From Caenorhabditis remanei (taxonomy: Eukaryota; Nematoda; Chromadorea; Rhabditida; Rhabditidae), in assembly GCF_010183535.1 (NCBI RefSeq), contig NC_071333.1:8864587-8928586 (forward strand): a stretch of 64,000 bases of DNA, written 5' to 3'. The notes under the pieces are model-generated. The model did no database searches. It had not been told where the DNA came from and saw only the letters and a list, made by a program, of their open reading frames with translations. Positions 47,101 to 57,755 of this stretch are shown piece by piece (position 1 is the first letter of the stretch; the number at the start of each line of letters is the position of its first letter). Made by a program: the position numbers and the translations under genes.

Positions 47101-48430
47101 TTAAAATAATAAATGAGTTTTTAGAAAAAAAGAACCCCACCTCTCCAGACTTGATGTGAGTCAGATGACTGCGGTCTTGCGATGAAGATCCAACCTCGCG
47201 GCAGTACACATGAACTGAACCATTCACGGGTTTTCCATGGAAATACCTAAAAACAATGAAATATTCAAACGAAACCTTATGTGTCATCGTTTTGGTGTCT
47301 AATACGGCGAGAATTGGAAAGTTTGTGCTCTTGGCGTAGAATGCTCTTTAATTCAAAAAAGAGAAACAAAAAGCATCGGGGAGAGAAAACTCACTTTGCT
47401 TCGATTGTTATTTTGGTATCATCCAAATTGCTACTATCAGTTAAGAATCCGTAAAGTCTGTAGTTTGGAAGATCTGAAAGATATTTTCACGTATTTTATT
47501 AGTTTCAAGAAAGTAACTCACCATAATCTTGTACTTGGAACACTTTTCCAAAAGTCAACAAATCGTCCGATCTCTTGGATCCAATTTCCACTGGTTGCAC
47601 TTTCACCACCCAGTCACCAAAGAAAGTATGAGATGGAATTTCCAGTTGTTCAATAATCATGGAGTTGGTTTCATCTACTTTTCTTGTTCTTAGTGTTGAA
47701 GATTCAACAAATCCTTTTCCGTTCTGCAATGAAAACAAATAAGAGGGAAAATCAAAAAAAGTTGCAACTTACCACAAGACAAATGCTGAGATCGCCACGA
47801 TAAATACTTCCAGAATGTGTGAGTGGTAGAATACGTACGTGCACTGTAATCAGTAATTGAACTTGGAATATTGAAATTGAAATGCTAACCTGTCTCCGAT
47901 TTCCGATAAATAGTTTTGTCGATATGAATATGAACATTGAATAAATCTGGTCGCACTGGAATATTTGTATTCAGTTCTATTTTTCCGTCAACCTGAAATT
48001 AAATCTACTGGGAACGAAATTATTGGTAGTATTACCTTAATCATGATATGTGCAGTGGGTTGACTTGAACTGGTATGAAATGAAATCATTTGTACATCAC
48101 CTGCAAACTCGGTTTGATAATATGCACAACATTCAGAGGCTCACCTTGAATTTCTTTATTAGTCTTTTCTCCTCCATGATCTATTTGCACAACTGATTTT
48201 ACTGATTTTTCCTGTAATCGCTCAAATGTTCTTGTTGTGATACTTATAAATTCGGTTAAAACTCACATTAACAATTGTGATAACATTCTGCTCGTTCAAT
48301 TTCAAAAAAGGTGGCAAGACAATGACCGGGCTACTGAAAATTAGTACTCGTTTTGATCGCTAATTTCAACTTACCTTGTGAGAACTTCACACACAAAATA
48401 TGTGATAAGAATAACTGTAGATAACCTCAT
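26185..48430 (-). CDS. Complement C3/C4/C5-like protein without thioester (about 1,677 aa)
   Basis: Thirty-seven exons chain in phase from ATG 48430 to TAA 26185-26187; the exons total 5,034 nt. Order: signal peptide (MRLSTVILITYFVCEVLTS); MG1; MG2 (IHIDKTIYRKSETVHVRIL, exons 47890-47992 and 47773-47843); MG3-MG6; a four-Cys anaphylatoxin-like module (30588-30713, residues about 641-680); the macroglobulin landmark HFPETWLFDAIV (30155-30244); MG7 (29640-29911); a TED (about residues 990-1340) with no GCGEQ; MG8 (26709-27036); and a C345C/netrin-like C-terminus (exons 26555-26659, 26390-26509, 26185-26345) with RSCNVGCTPGEK and YYVLG. Length and module positions match C3/C5. It should be secreted. 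The intron 35467-47140 contains two GPCR genes on the opposite strand. Polybasic runs lie in the TED and in MG8. Not CD109 or A2M, which lack the anaphylatoxin and C345C modules. Confidence 0.85.
31624..33954 (-). other. 2.3-kb intron of the complement-like gene
   Basis: The flanking exons (33955-34131 and 31459-31623) join in phase 0 without needing another exon. Open frames inside are short and unconvincing on both strands. Confidence 0.5.
35467..38535. other. Intron of the complement-like gene, upstream of the first nested GPCR
   Basis: No coding exon recognised. This segment is intron for the minus-strand gene and must carry the promoter of the plus-strand receptor starting at 38536. The frame at 37277-37600 is open but has no splice partners or family match. 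Confidence 0.45.
38536..40702 (+). CDS. GnRH/AKH-receptor-like GPCR (401 aa), nested in an intron
   Basis: Nine exons join in phase: 38536-38727, 38774-38905, 38952-39062, 39290-39514, 39564-39708, 39754-39815, 39980-40052, 40105-40276 and 40609-40702 (TAA). Rhodopsin-class features: an N-terminal sequon (NST); TM2 region INLNITDLLILTYSLGK; WIGGDIACRMYQMFSMFSLY leading into TM3, typical of GnRH/AKH/corazonin receptors; ALDRL in place of DRY; TM6 ILTHFLFWFPYN; TM7 INPFLYG. The third intracellular loop is long and basic, and the tail is very short. An in-frame ATG 153 bases upstream exists but would add a hydrophobic leader; I chose the ATG giving a polar N-terminus. I recall gnrr-6 and gnrr-7 as a neighbouring pair on X (cosmid F13D2) and suspect this is one of them, unchecked. 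Ligand unknown. Confidence 0.85.
40804..40809 (+). terminator. Poly(A) signal AATAAA
   Basis: AATAAA about 100 bases after the stop codon of the first nested GPCR gene. Confidence 0.55.
43573..43785 (-). CDS. Possible small basic protein or gene fragment (up to 70 aa)
   Basis: The frame opens with ATG at 43785. For about 55 codons its composition is coding-like, rich in Arg, Lys, Glu and Leu (MAEIEILQMRVRAARAKKIN...), in a patch more GC-rich than its surroundings. A GTAATA donor sits after codon 55 (GPKGTLV), but I found no convincing next exon. It lies in the large intron, on the same strand as the complement-like gene. It could be a short gene, an unannotated exon or a decayed fragment. 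Confidence 0.2.
   Translation of the reverse strand: MAEIEILQMRVRAARAKKINMRLIITEEHSKRRVEPRRSKDLELGLPLGPKGTLVVIRFCSFDLCQQKCF
44716..44728. repeat. Homopolymer C13 tract
   Basis: Thirteen consecutive C, preceded by CCG, on the plus strand; the minus strand carries the G-tract. Such tracts can form G-quadruplexes, and in C. elegans long G/C tracts are known to be unstable without the DOG-1 helicase. Confidence 0.9.
45395..46929 (+). CDS. Second nested rhodopsin-class peptide-type GPCR (381 aa)
   Basis: Seven exons join in phase: 45395-45540, 45587-45704, 45813-45966, 46064-46412, 46458-46561, 46611-46752 and 46797-46929 (TAG). The ATG follows directly on TTTTAG, a likely SL1 trans-splice acceptor. 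Features: TM1 LLVCDVAYCFVALIMLCK; WKFGNLGCKMYRYWSS before TM3; a good DRY (GIAVDRYLAVYSNH); TM4 WLIAGIAALPQIFVW; Cys in ENWEQCVTVF for the disulfide to TM3; TM6 IIVTHVVLWMPYN; TM7 SSFVNPILYSGG. Its domain order and its W..GN..C.MY signature resemble the receptor at 38536-40702, so the two are probably paralogues of the GnRH/AKH-receptor-like group. A gnrr gene is a reasonable guess. Exon 5 must end at 46561, since reading on meets a stop 14 bases later. Confidence 0.85.
46930..47140. other. Remainder of the large intron
   Basis: It holds the 3' UTR of the second nested GPCR and the donor side of the complement-like gene's big intron. No other feature was seen. Confidence 0.5.
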
Positions 48431-50593
48431 TTTTCCATTCTTTTGTGTATTCCTCGAGATCGTTCAATTTCCAACTCTTAAAATGAATTGAATTTCGAAA
48501 TCAAGTGTAAAAGAAAGGAAAAATCAAAAGAAGAAATAAGGAAATAGGTTAGCCGAAAAAAATGCCGGTGGCGGTAGAGCAAATAGATGTGGACCGAAGG
48601 AAGGACGCAATTGAAAAATAAAGACGCAAAACGTATTGGACGGTAGTACGGACTATGAGAGGGTATCATTTCGGACAATGCATCATCACCATCTTGAATT
48701 TACAATGGGGAAGTGGGCAAACGTTGTTTTTTTCTTATTCTGGTGTGGTGGAGAATTAGGGACAAGTGCCATTCAAGACATTCGGAGGAACTAGTTTCAA
48801 AACTATATTTTCAATTTCTAGAAAATGAATTACAGATTTTTGAAAGAAAAATTGAATGATCAGAATCCCTGTAAGATAGACATAAACGCAGACGTGAAGT
48901 GAAACAAATCCTGTGATGTAATAGAGATAAAATCATATCAATCTGAGAACAGTGCGTCTAATCGGTTGCGACAAACAAGGGAAACAATATATTCTGGAAG
49001 ATTCGATTGTTATTGATGATGGAGACGCGCCAACAGAGAATGTTTGAGGGTGCCAAAAAAAGATGTTATCCTGACATTCTCTATATCTCTCATCTCTTCC
49101 CGGTCACTCATGTTCCCGTCAGGCGGGTTAGATCTCCCTCGATCGAATGTGACATTAGATCATTTGCCGTCTTTTCACTATTTCTCTATCTCAACACGCT
49201 TGCGTCTATTTCTTCTTGGTTTCTGTTTTACTTGTCAGGATTGTTTTTGTACATACAATTAATCTCCTTTGTGTTGAATCAAGTAGTTGAATAACGTGAA
49301 AAAAAAAGTTTTTTATCAACTTGAAAATAGTTGTTTTCGCACTTACTCATGATGTTCGAATACACTGTTATCATTTTTTCCAATAACAAAATTACATTTT
49401 CAAGATTGAGACTATAAAAAAAACAATCAAAAATTCAAAAAATATCAAAGAACTGAAGACAAAATTACGGAAAGAGCCACCTATTGGAAAACGTGAATTA
49501 AAGTGTTTATGCTAGCAAGAGTGATGATTTGCAAGCGGATACTGTCTGGTTCCTTTGTTATGAAAAGCTTTCGTGTGTATATTATCATTGTGATGCCCTT
49601 CAATTTATAAACAAAATGACGTTGTGTGGGAAGAGAATGTGAATGAAGTTTGAGTGAAAGATGTTATTGGGAATTTTTGAAGAAAAAAAAACAAAAAATG
49701 GAAAATCAAAAAGAGAACGAAACGCTACCTGTCCAAGTCATTGTTTTGCTTTTTAGTATTTGAAGGAGAGTAAAAAGAAATGAGGGAGTGAAAGATGACT
49801 CATCGATTGGCCAAACTTCACGGCAATTATCGAGAAAGTTTTTTGTCTGATGGTGGTGGCAATGATGTGAGACAGAAGAAAGGAATCGGAAGGGATTCCC
49901 GAAGGAAATTGGATTCAATCGAAGAAGCAGGTAATTACTTAGATTGGATGGGAGAAAGTGAAAAAGATCAAGAACCTCTGGCAAAATTGTACTAGAAAAA
50001 AAATGTCTGAGACTAGCAAAGGGCATCTCCAAGTAACCCGAGAAGATAGGGTTGGACGAAGGAAGAAGCTGAGAAACTGAAAACGAAAACGAAAACTGAT
50101 ATGCAATTTCTTTTTTGAAAGCGAAGATCAAGAAACGATTCTACTTTTTGCAGTTTTTTCTTTTGATTCCCACAGCTGACTCGATGATTCAGGTTCAGAT
50201 GGTGAACAGATGTAGGCTGTGATGAAAATGAAATGTTTATTCAATTGCATTAGATAAATATTACAATTGATATAACGAAATATTAGTACAAAAAATCTGA
50301 TGGTCAAAATTGGGAAGAAAAACGAAAGGGGACAGACACTGAGCAAACAGAGCAGAGTACGGCTCAAGGGAAGGTTATACCAATAATTAGAAAAAAAATA
50401 GGTGAAGTGATAATCATCCACAGAAAAAGACGCATTGAGAAGTGAAAAGAGATCCAATAAAAGAACTCAATTTTTTTTTGTTTTTTTTGTCAGAACTATG
50501 TGTTTTTTGAAAAGTGAAAAAGTATAAAAGAAAGCAATTGGCTACCGGCATCGTCGTGTTTTCAAAATTGAAAAATTGTTGGAAAGAAAACGT
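48431..50593. other. Intergenic between two minus-strand genes
   Basis: The left part should hold the promoter of the complement-like gene and the right part the 3' UTR of the Kunitz gene; TTTATT at 50236-50241 is a minus-strand AATAAA. A 66-codon plus-strand frame at 49795-49995 has a protein-like composition but no family match. Confidence 0.45.
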
Positions 50594-53500
50594 TTACAAT
50601 CGGTGTCTTCTCTTGTACTCTTTGCAACAAATTTCAGTACATCTTTGAAGAGAGTGGAAGTTATTCAATGTTCCCTCACATCCTCCGTATTGGTATTCAA
50701 CGCAAGTATCGGTATTCGCATCGTAACCATATCGTTTTTCGAAATTGTTACATGGTCCAGAATCGCGGGCTGATAAGCAGAAGTCCATTGGGTCCTGAAA
50801 CATAAAAATGAAAATATAGCAATTATTGCTCTACTGCAAACCTGGCAACAAATAGAGACATTGAATTCTGAAGACATGTGACAGATGAATCCTTCTGGAC
50901 ATCCCTTATCAATTCCACATGAAGTGACTGTTGAACTTTCAATCAATGGAATTCCATGTGGACAGTAGTTTCTGTATTCAGGACAGGCATCCATACAAGT
51001 GTTTTGACTTATGAAGTTATTCTCGTTTCCAGCAACTCCTCCGTATGTAAATGGAGCACATCTGTTTTGTTTGCGGTCGAAGAACCATCTTGGCAAATCT
51101 TCAGATCCGGTTCCTTCTTCGACAGCTTGATCACATGGGTCAATCTCTGAAAAAAAAACATTTAAAAACATGAATTTCTCAATAACGCTCACTTCTCTTT
51201 GGACAACACAAAGTGGTAAGCGCACTGGATCCAACGTGACAGTAACTGTTTGTTGGGCAACTATCAACTCTCTGTCCACCAGTACACAAAATTCGTTCTC
51301 CAGCAGTGTCAACGAGTGGATCCCCATAACCGCACGGGTTCATTTCCTTGCAAGCCTGTCGGCACGACTGTTTGGTTAGGAAGTTGTTCGAGTTTCCTTT
51401 CATTCCCTTGTAAACAAATGGACGACACATTTGAATTCCTCCATCGAAGAACCAGCGCTCGAGTTTCTCAACGCCTTGGCCGACCTCAAGTGATAGATCA
51501 CATGGACGGCGAGCTGAAAATAGAAAAAAAGTTGAAAATGATAAGTTGATATCTCTCGATCTTCTCACTTCCAGGACAACAGTTGGTGGTTTCTGGGGCT
51601 CCTCCGACATGACAATAGTATCCGTTTGGACAGGTGTCTTCTCCGCCGCAAATGACTGGTTCTTTCTGAATGCTGAGCAGAGGCTCTCCCATACTACATG
51701 GGTTTGGAAGGACTGGGCACACAAGTCCACAATCTTCGAGGGTCAAGAAATTATTAGCGTTTCCTTTTTGTCCTTCGTATACAAAGTCACGACATCTGCG
51801 GGTTTCCTTGTCGTAATAGTATCTGGTAATTGAAAATCCTCCGGTTCCAGTGGCCAATGATTGTTGACATGGGTCACCGTCTGGAAAGAAACCTATAGAA
51901 ATAATTATTTTTTAACAGTGATTTACGTTTTGGGCAGCAGTAATTTTCAGATCCTTCGACTCCAATGTGACAGAAATGAGTTGATGGACATCTCTCATCT
52001 GGTGAGCAAAGTTTTGGCTTGGCTCCAATCAAAAGTGGTTTTCCATTTCCACATGGATTCTCGAACACTGGACAGATAGACAAACAATCTTCTTGAGTGA
52101 GGAACATATTTTGGTTTCCGCCCTCTCCACTATAAATGAATTTGACGCATTTGTTCAAGTTCTTGTCAAAATGCCATCTGGTCAAATGAGAGTTTCCATA
52201 TCCTCTAGTCATTGGGAGTTCACAAGTATTCTGGACAGCAGAGCAGCAAACTGTGGTGTCTGGAGTTATTCCAACGTGACACCAATGAGAGCTCGGACAT
52301 GGTGAACTTGGGCTACAGATACGTGGTTCATTCGTTGGTGTCATCAGCATTGTTCCAGATCCACATGGGTTCTTACACTCGCGTTTGCATTTTGACTCGC
52401 ATTGTTGTTTAGTGAGGAAGTTGTTTTGATTTCCTTTGGATCCGTTGTAAGTGAATGATTTGCATTGTCTGCTGCATGACTTGTCAGCTGGATCAGCATA
52501 CCATCTAGTCAGATTTCCGGTCCCTTCTCCGCTAAACATTGGGAGCGAGCATGGGTCTGGTGAAGCTCCTGGGCAACAGACAGAGGTTTCCTTGGTGGCT
52601 CCGATATGACACCATTGTCCAGCACTGCATTCAGTTCCATTGTTAGATTCCATTCCACACTCTTTCTTCTGAGCGTAGTTAACAGCTACTGGACATGGGT
52701 TATCCCACTCTGAAAACAATAATTTCTAACTGGCTCTATCAATGTAATACTCCTTACTTTGACATTTTTCTTGACACTGTGTATAAGACAAGAAATTGTT
52801 CTCATTTCCCTTCGTTCCTTTGTATATAAACTCAGTACATCTCTTCGAGAACGTGTTGTAGTAAAATCTTTTGAGAAGAGCTTTACCTTGACCGATATTG
52901 ATTGAGAGTAAGCAAGGATCGGTCACTGTAAAATGAAAATAAATAAAAGCCGGAGTGGCTGTAGAAAACAAACAGAGGTCTGAGAAAAAAAAACTACTAC
53001 TCACGTCCACTGTTCTCGCAGCAAGCAGTCAGTTCCGGGTTCTCTCCGATATGACAGTAATATCCGTTCGGACACATCGAGTCATCGTTTGGACCGCAAA
53101 TGATGCGACTACCATTTTTGAATGTAGCTGCGTTACTGAACTTGCAAGGGTTGGTCTCATCTGTCACAGTTCCTGAAATTTGGGAGATTAGCTTTGAATT
53201 TGTACTCGAGATTAGTATCTAGTATACTATAATTTAAAATCTAAACCTGCTTCACATGCATCAACACATTGAGCTTTGGTGACAAAGTTATTAGCATTTC
53301 CGCGGATTCCCTTGTACAAGAAACGTCTGCATTCCTTTGCTTGACTGTCAAAGTACCATCTTGCTACAAGTTCATCTCCCTCTCCAGTATCTCTCCTCTG
53401 AGCACATCTGTCTTCTGAAGATATTAATGGACAACACGCTGTGGTTGAGAATGATGCTCCAGTATGACAGAAATGATCTTCAGGGCATCCGCCGTTTGGT

Positions 53501-54498
53501 TGGTTCAAGTAGTTGCATGAGATGGGAGTGGAGAATTCGTTAAGAAGTGGCTGACCGACAGCGCATGGGTTGAAGTATTCTGCAAACGGGTGGGAGGGAA
53601 AATGTGTGATGCATTCCGATATATAAAGGGAGTCGCAACTAATACTATATCTATTTGTTTATTTATTGACATATAATTATCTTTTAAGTGCTTGCTATTG
53701 AAACTCAATAAAACTGCGTTCGATTTAACGCCGGTTCGGTCAGAGAGGTTGAACTATTCGATCACGCAGACAAACATTACAAGAATGCCTGGGGTGGGTT
53801 GCAAAAAACAACTTACTGGCTTTTGTTTGTTTGCGCTCAGGACGCAAGTACTTTGTTGTGGGGGCAACAGTTGTCTCGGGTGCTGGAGTTGGGTCAGTAT
53901 GCGATGGAGCCATAGATGGAGTTGACTCAGGAGCAGGAGTTTCAAGAGTAGTGGTGGTTGTTGGTGGCTGAAATTCTCTATGTGTGGTTTAGTAAGAGAA
54001 TTACAGTGATACCTGAGTGGTAGTCTCGGTTGTTGTTTGTGGTGTAGTGATTGGTACACCAGCAGTAGTTCTTGGGTATGTGATTGGAGGCAATGTACTT
54101 GGTGGTGGTGTTGGAAGAGTTGGGAGTGGAACTGGAACTGGGTTCACTACTGGTCTAATTGGTCCAGGTGCTGATGGAAGAGTACGGATTTGCACTTGAA
54201 CATTTGGTCGGATATCTGGAGAGAAAGATATGCGAATAATGACAAAAATGGAAGTATACTTACTTGTTGGTCTCACATTCCACCTATACCTAGTCTGCTG
54301 GTTACATCTGTTCTGGCAATTAGTCCTCACTGGATAATACATTGTTCTCTGTTGCTGAGGTTGCATGACAGGACGGACCTGTTGTTGCATGTAGTACTGT
54401 AATATTATAAAAAACTATTAACAACATTCATTCCTTATTGGTTTACCTGTGATAACACAAATGGCACTAAGGCCGCTATGAGGAGCAGCAGTCTCATG
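50594..54498 (-). CDS. Secreted multi-Kunitz, Cys-rich protein (1,042 aa, eight Kunitz domains)
   Basis: Twelve exons join in phase: 54448-54498, 54264-54396, 54013-54215, 53817-53967, 53247-53579, 53005-53172, 52758-52925, 51927-52709, 51569-51880, 51193-51513, 50842-51146 and 50594-50794. Order: signal peptide (MRLLLLIAALVPFVLSQ); a Gln-rich part; a Pro/Thr-rich linker of about 120 residues; then lustrin-like Cys-rich modules (NPC..G.PLL ... CP...YCH.G ... CCP) alternating with Kunitz domains (RWYFD...C..F.YKG..GN.NNF...C...C). Kunitz domains 1-7 lack the second and fourth cysteines; only domain 8 has them (SGPC and YGGC). It should act outside the cell, in cuticle or matrix, judging from neighbours and family. 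I recall it as C34F6.1, unnamed. Exon 51927-52709 encodes two Kunitz domains; one carries an extra SCSRQC insertion. Confidence 0.88.
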
Positions 54499-56748
54499 GC
54501 TTTGCTGAAAATACGAATGAAATGATTGCTAAAGATTTTGAGAAGTGAATCGGAAGCCAAAAGTGCTAGGTGATCCGAGTGGAGGTCAACTTCGTGAAAT
54601 GAGTGACCGACGGCCGGAAATGTAAACAGGGTGGTCGAGCTGTGGGGAGGAGCTGAGGCGCGGGGCGGGTGCTTGATCCAAAAAAAAATCGCTCGCAGGT
54701 ACAAGGTACCGTGTATAGAGAGCCGAGAAGCGACAAGAAGAATATTGTTAGCGTTGTTAACACTTTATGGTCAGTTTTGCGTCGGTTGGGTAGTTTGTTA
54801 ATCCGACGCAAACTATAATGAAAAATTGTGAACAAGTGTTCGGAAGGATTCTGTAGCAAAAAAAGGTGTTTCGGTGCATTTTTGTAGCTAGTTCATTGGG
54901 TTCAGATACAACGTGCAGCACAGAAATCAGCATCACTAAATATAAAAAAGTTGATTTCAAAGGAACTTGACAGGAAATTATCACTACAGCTGTTCTGAAT
55001 ACTATGCGTTTTCCTAAAAACCAAGTCAGGTTTGTACATACAGAAAGTTCAGAATGTTAAATGTTCATAACTACTATTTAAAAAAACATATTCCACTATT
55101 CTGCTCAATGATCACTATCGATAAATCTACCACCCGCACACAAAACCATTAGACATTCTCCGACGTCTAAACTTCCCGTCTGTCCAGTTCAAAGTTTGAG
55201 TCAAGTCGCCGCTCCTTTTCCCGAACTTCCTCTCTTAATTCCCACTGTCGTCCATTTTTTGACATGTAGTGGACATTGTCGAGCCCGGCTCTTACCTACT
55301 TTTCTCTTTACATTTCGCTTTTCGTCTCACAACAGGCAGCTCTCTCAAGACGGACGCCGAAAAAAGAGTTGGACTGGATAAACATTGACCTAAATGACAA
55401 CTATTTAGCTCTGCGTGACACTTACACTAACTGTTTTGTTTGGACTTCGTCATCCTTCAAAAATGTTCACTTTCCCAATGATAAGAATAGGTCGTGATTG
55501 ACTGTGGGAAACTGGATAAAGTTGGTTTTCTGGAAAATTGTGAAAACCCGAAGTGTTGTGTTTTGTTGTGTTTTAAAGTTCAGATATTCCATTCATTGTG
55601 TATGTATGTTTTCAGGTAACATCCCAGATATAAACATCAAAACACCAAACTATCCTGCCGTAGTAAATTGGATCATAACACAGTGTTCCCAATAAATTTA
55701 CACATGAATCAGTTTCATCATTTCCATCACAATCGATAGTTCGATTTGAGAACATTCTCGACGATTTGTGTTTCACTTCTTCTCGCTAATTGAAAGTTGA
55801 AGTTGGGAGAGATCGTCCATCCGCAACCATTATTACCGATCATCATCAACAAGTCATTTGGTTTTTTTCTGTTTCTCTTCTGTCTTCAAGTCCATTTTCA
55901 TTTTTCTGCACGCTTCTCTGTCATCTATGTTCTCACTGCGAACCCAAAGTTCACATTCTATTTCTTCTTTTCTCTTTTTTTTCAATTTGCGCTAGTTTAC
56001 ACTTTTACTTGCTGGTTTCATATATCGTTCAGGATTACCGAAGAAGAGAAAGAAAAAAGAAAAGAGAAAAAATGAGAAGAGACGACGAAGTGAGTGATGG
56101 CGACTGATTGTCGTTGACATCGCTAGCAACAGTAGTCCTATTACTGCTTTCTGATCGAAACAGGGAAACGGAAAAAAGTGAAACCGGTTGAAAACAACAA
56201 CAGTTTAGACCTGAAACTGATCAAAATGGTTTATTGGAATTCTGTGAGTAATTAAGACGGAATGAATTTGTGGAACAACAAAGAAATTATTTCAAACTAT
56301 CACCGTCTGGAATAAAATTGCAAACATGAGAAACATTTCCCGAGGTGAATGGTATCCATTAAACGTGAAAACGTTCCATTATAAGCACACTTAAAATTTA
56401 ACGCAATAACAACAAGAATTAAACCAATTTATTTTAAGAATTGGTGTATTTTTACATTCAGGTGTTTGAACTACATCACATTGGTTGTAATAGTTCAGAT
56501 ATGTTTTTGTTCTAGCCTCCAGATAACTTTCTATCCTCGCAATAAATTTATAAAAATCTCCTATCAATTTCTTCTCCCCAAATTTTAAGAAGGAAATGAT
56601 TTGGTTTACTCTCAAGTCACCTCTCTGTCGTCACAGTAACTGACGAGATTCCAAAAATGATAAGACGTAATTGAGAGAAGTTGCCGCGGAAACCCCTTGA
56701 AAGAAATGAGTACGCGCGCCGAAGAGACAGCGACAACTAAAGAGAATG
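54499..56748. other. Intergenic between divergent Kunitz and collagen genes
   Basis: This is the shared upstream region of the minus-strand Kunitz gene and the plus-strand collagen. It includes a GC-rich patch near 54600-54720 close to the Kunitz start. No coding exon recognised; the frames at 55790-56107 are low-complexity. Confidence 0.5.
54583..54588 (+). promoter_or_regulatory. Candidate nuclear-receptor half-site AGGTCA
   Basis: AGGTCA lies 85 bases upstream of the Kunitz gene's ATG. RGGTCA is the half-site bound by NHR-23 and other receptors that drive moulting-cycle expression of cuticle genes. The position is suggestive, but a 6-mer is weak evidence. Confidence 0.25.
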
Positions 56749-56820
56749 GCAGAAAAAAATCCACAAAGTTTAAGAAGGCGTGGCAAACCTCCTCCTTCCG
56801 CTATAAGACAAGTATAAATA
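56749..56820 (+). promoter_or_regulatory. Collagen promoter block with TATA box, first copy
   Basis: GCAGAAAAAAATCCACAA is followed by GTTTAAGAAGGCGTGGCAAAC, then a TATAAATA box at 56813-56820, 37 bases before the collagen ATG. The same block precedes the second collagen (58653-58723), so it was duplicated with the gene or is under selection. Confidence 0.6.
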
Positions 56821-56856
56821 GGTAGCTGACCAACGGTAGAATCACATTTCGGTGCA

Positions 56857-57755
56857 ATGGACGAGAAGGCAAAGTTTGTGCAGGCAGATGAACTCAAGAA
56901 GTTCGCCTTCTTCGGTAACGTTGTTTTCTTTTTTTATCACACTAATAGTTTTGATTTTTAGGTGTCGCAGTTTCGACTGTTGCCACTTTGATCGCTATCA
57001 TTGCTGTTCCACTTCTCTGCCTTCACATGCAAACTGTTCACTCTGGACTTTCTGATGAACTCTTGTTCTGCAAATCGAAGAATGTTGACATGAAGAGCGA
57101 GATCAGCAAACTTGCAGTGATCCGTGAATCTGGAAGACAAAAGCGTCAAACTCCACAAACTTGCTGCTCGTGCGGTATTGGAGAGACTGGACCAGCTGGA
57201 GTTCCAGGACAAGAGGGAGCCCCAGGAACAGACGGAAAGGCCGGAAACCCAGGAGCACCAGGAGCTGATGCTGATGAGCAAGGATTCCATTACAAGGCAC
57301 CAGAATTCTGTTTCGATTGCCCAGCTGGACCACCAGGAGCCGTCGGAGGACCAGGACCAAAGGGACCACCAGGACCACCAGGAGGACCAGGAGAGCAAGG
57401 AGGACAAGGCCGTGGAGGAAACCGTGGACCACCAGGACCACGTGGAGGGCCAGGAGAGGCTGGACCAGACGGAGAAGCTGGACGTCAAGGACAAGCTGGA
57501 CAAACTCGCTCTGCACCATCCCCACCAGGACAACCAGGAGGCCCAGGAGAGCCAGGAGCACCAGGAGAGCCAGGGCCAGATGGACGTGCTGGACACCCAG
57601 GACGCAATGGACCACCAGGACCACCAGGAGACAATGGAGGTCAAGGAGAACCAGGAAAGGATGGAGCCGATGGAGACAACGGAGCTGCTGGATCACCAGG
57701 ACCAAAGGGATCTTGCGACCACTGCCCACCACCACGCACTGCCCCAGGATATTAA
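56857..57755 (+). CDS. col-178: Cuticle collagen (283 aa)
   Basis: Two exons, 56857-56914 and 56962-57755 (TAA). Nematode cuticle collagen plan: short cytoplasmic N-terminus; a membrane-spanning or signal-anchor stretch ([18 protein letters not shown]); then the furin-like site GRQKRQ, cut before secretion; a CCSCG cluster; Gly-X-Y repeats with short interruptions (including [11 protein letters not shown]); and the C-terminal CDHCPP, whose cysteines cross-link chains. It should be made in hypodermis and built into cuticle. From residue 92 on it is the same protein as the neighbour at 58762-59664. The symbol rests on remembered gene order (Kunitz gene, col-178, col-179, hst-2), not on a search. 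Confidence 0.85.

Noticed and set aside
50665..52412. Plus-strand ORFs across the Kunitz gene
   Set aside because: They are antisense frames to well-supported exons, with no family match and no splice logic.
56958..57735. Long minus-strand and alternate-frame ORFs of 210-255 codons across the first collagen
   Set aside because: They are shadows of the Gly-X-Y repeat, giving Trp/Ser- or Leu/Val-only sequences in other frames. The same shadows recur over the second collagen at 58942-59675.
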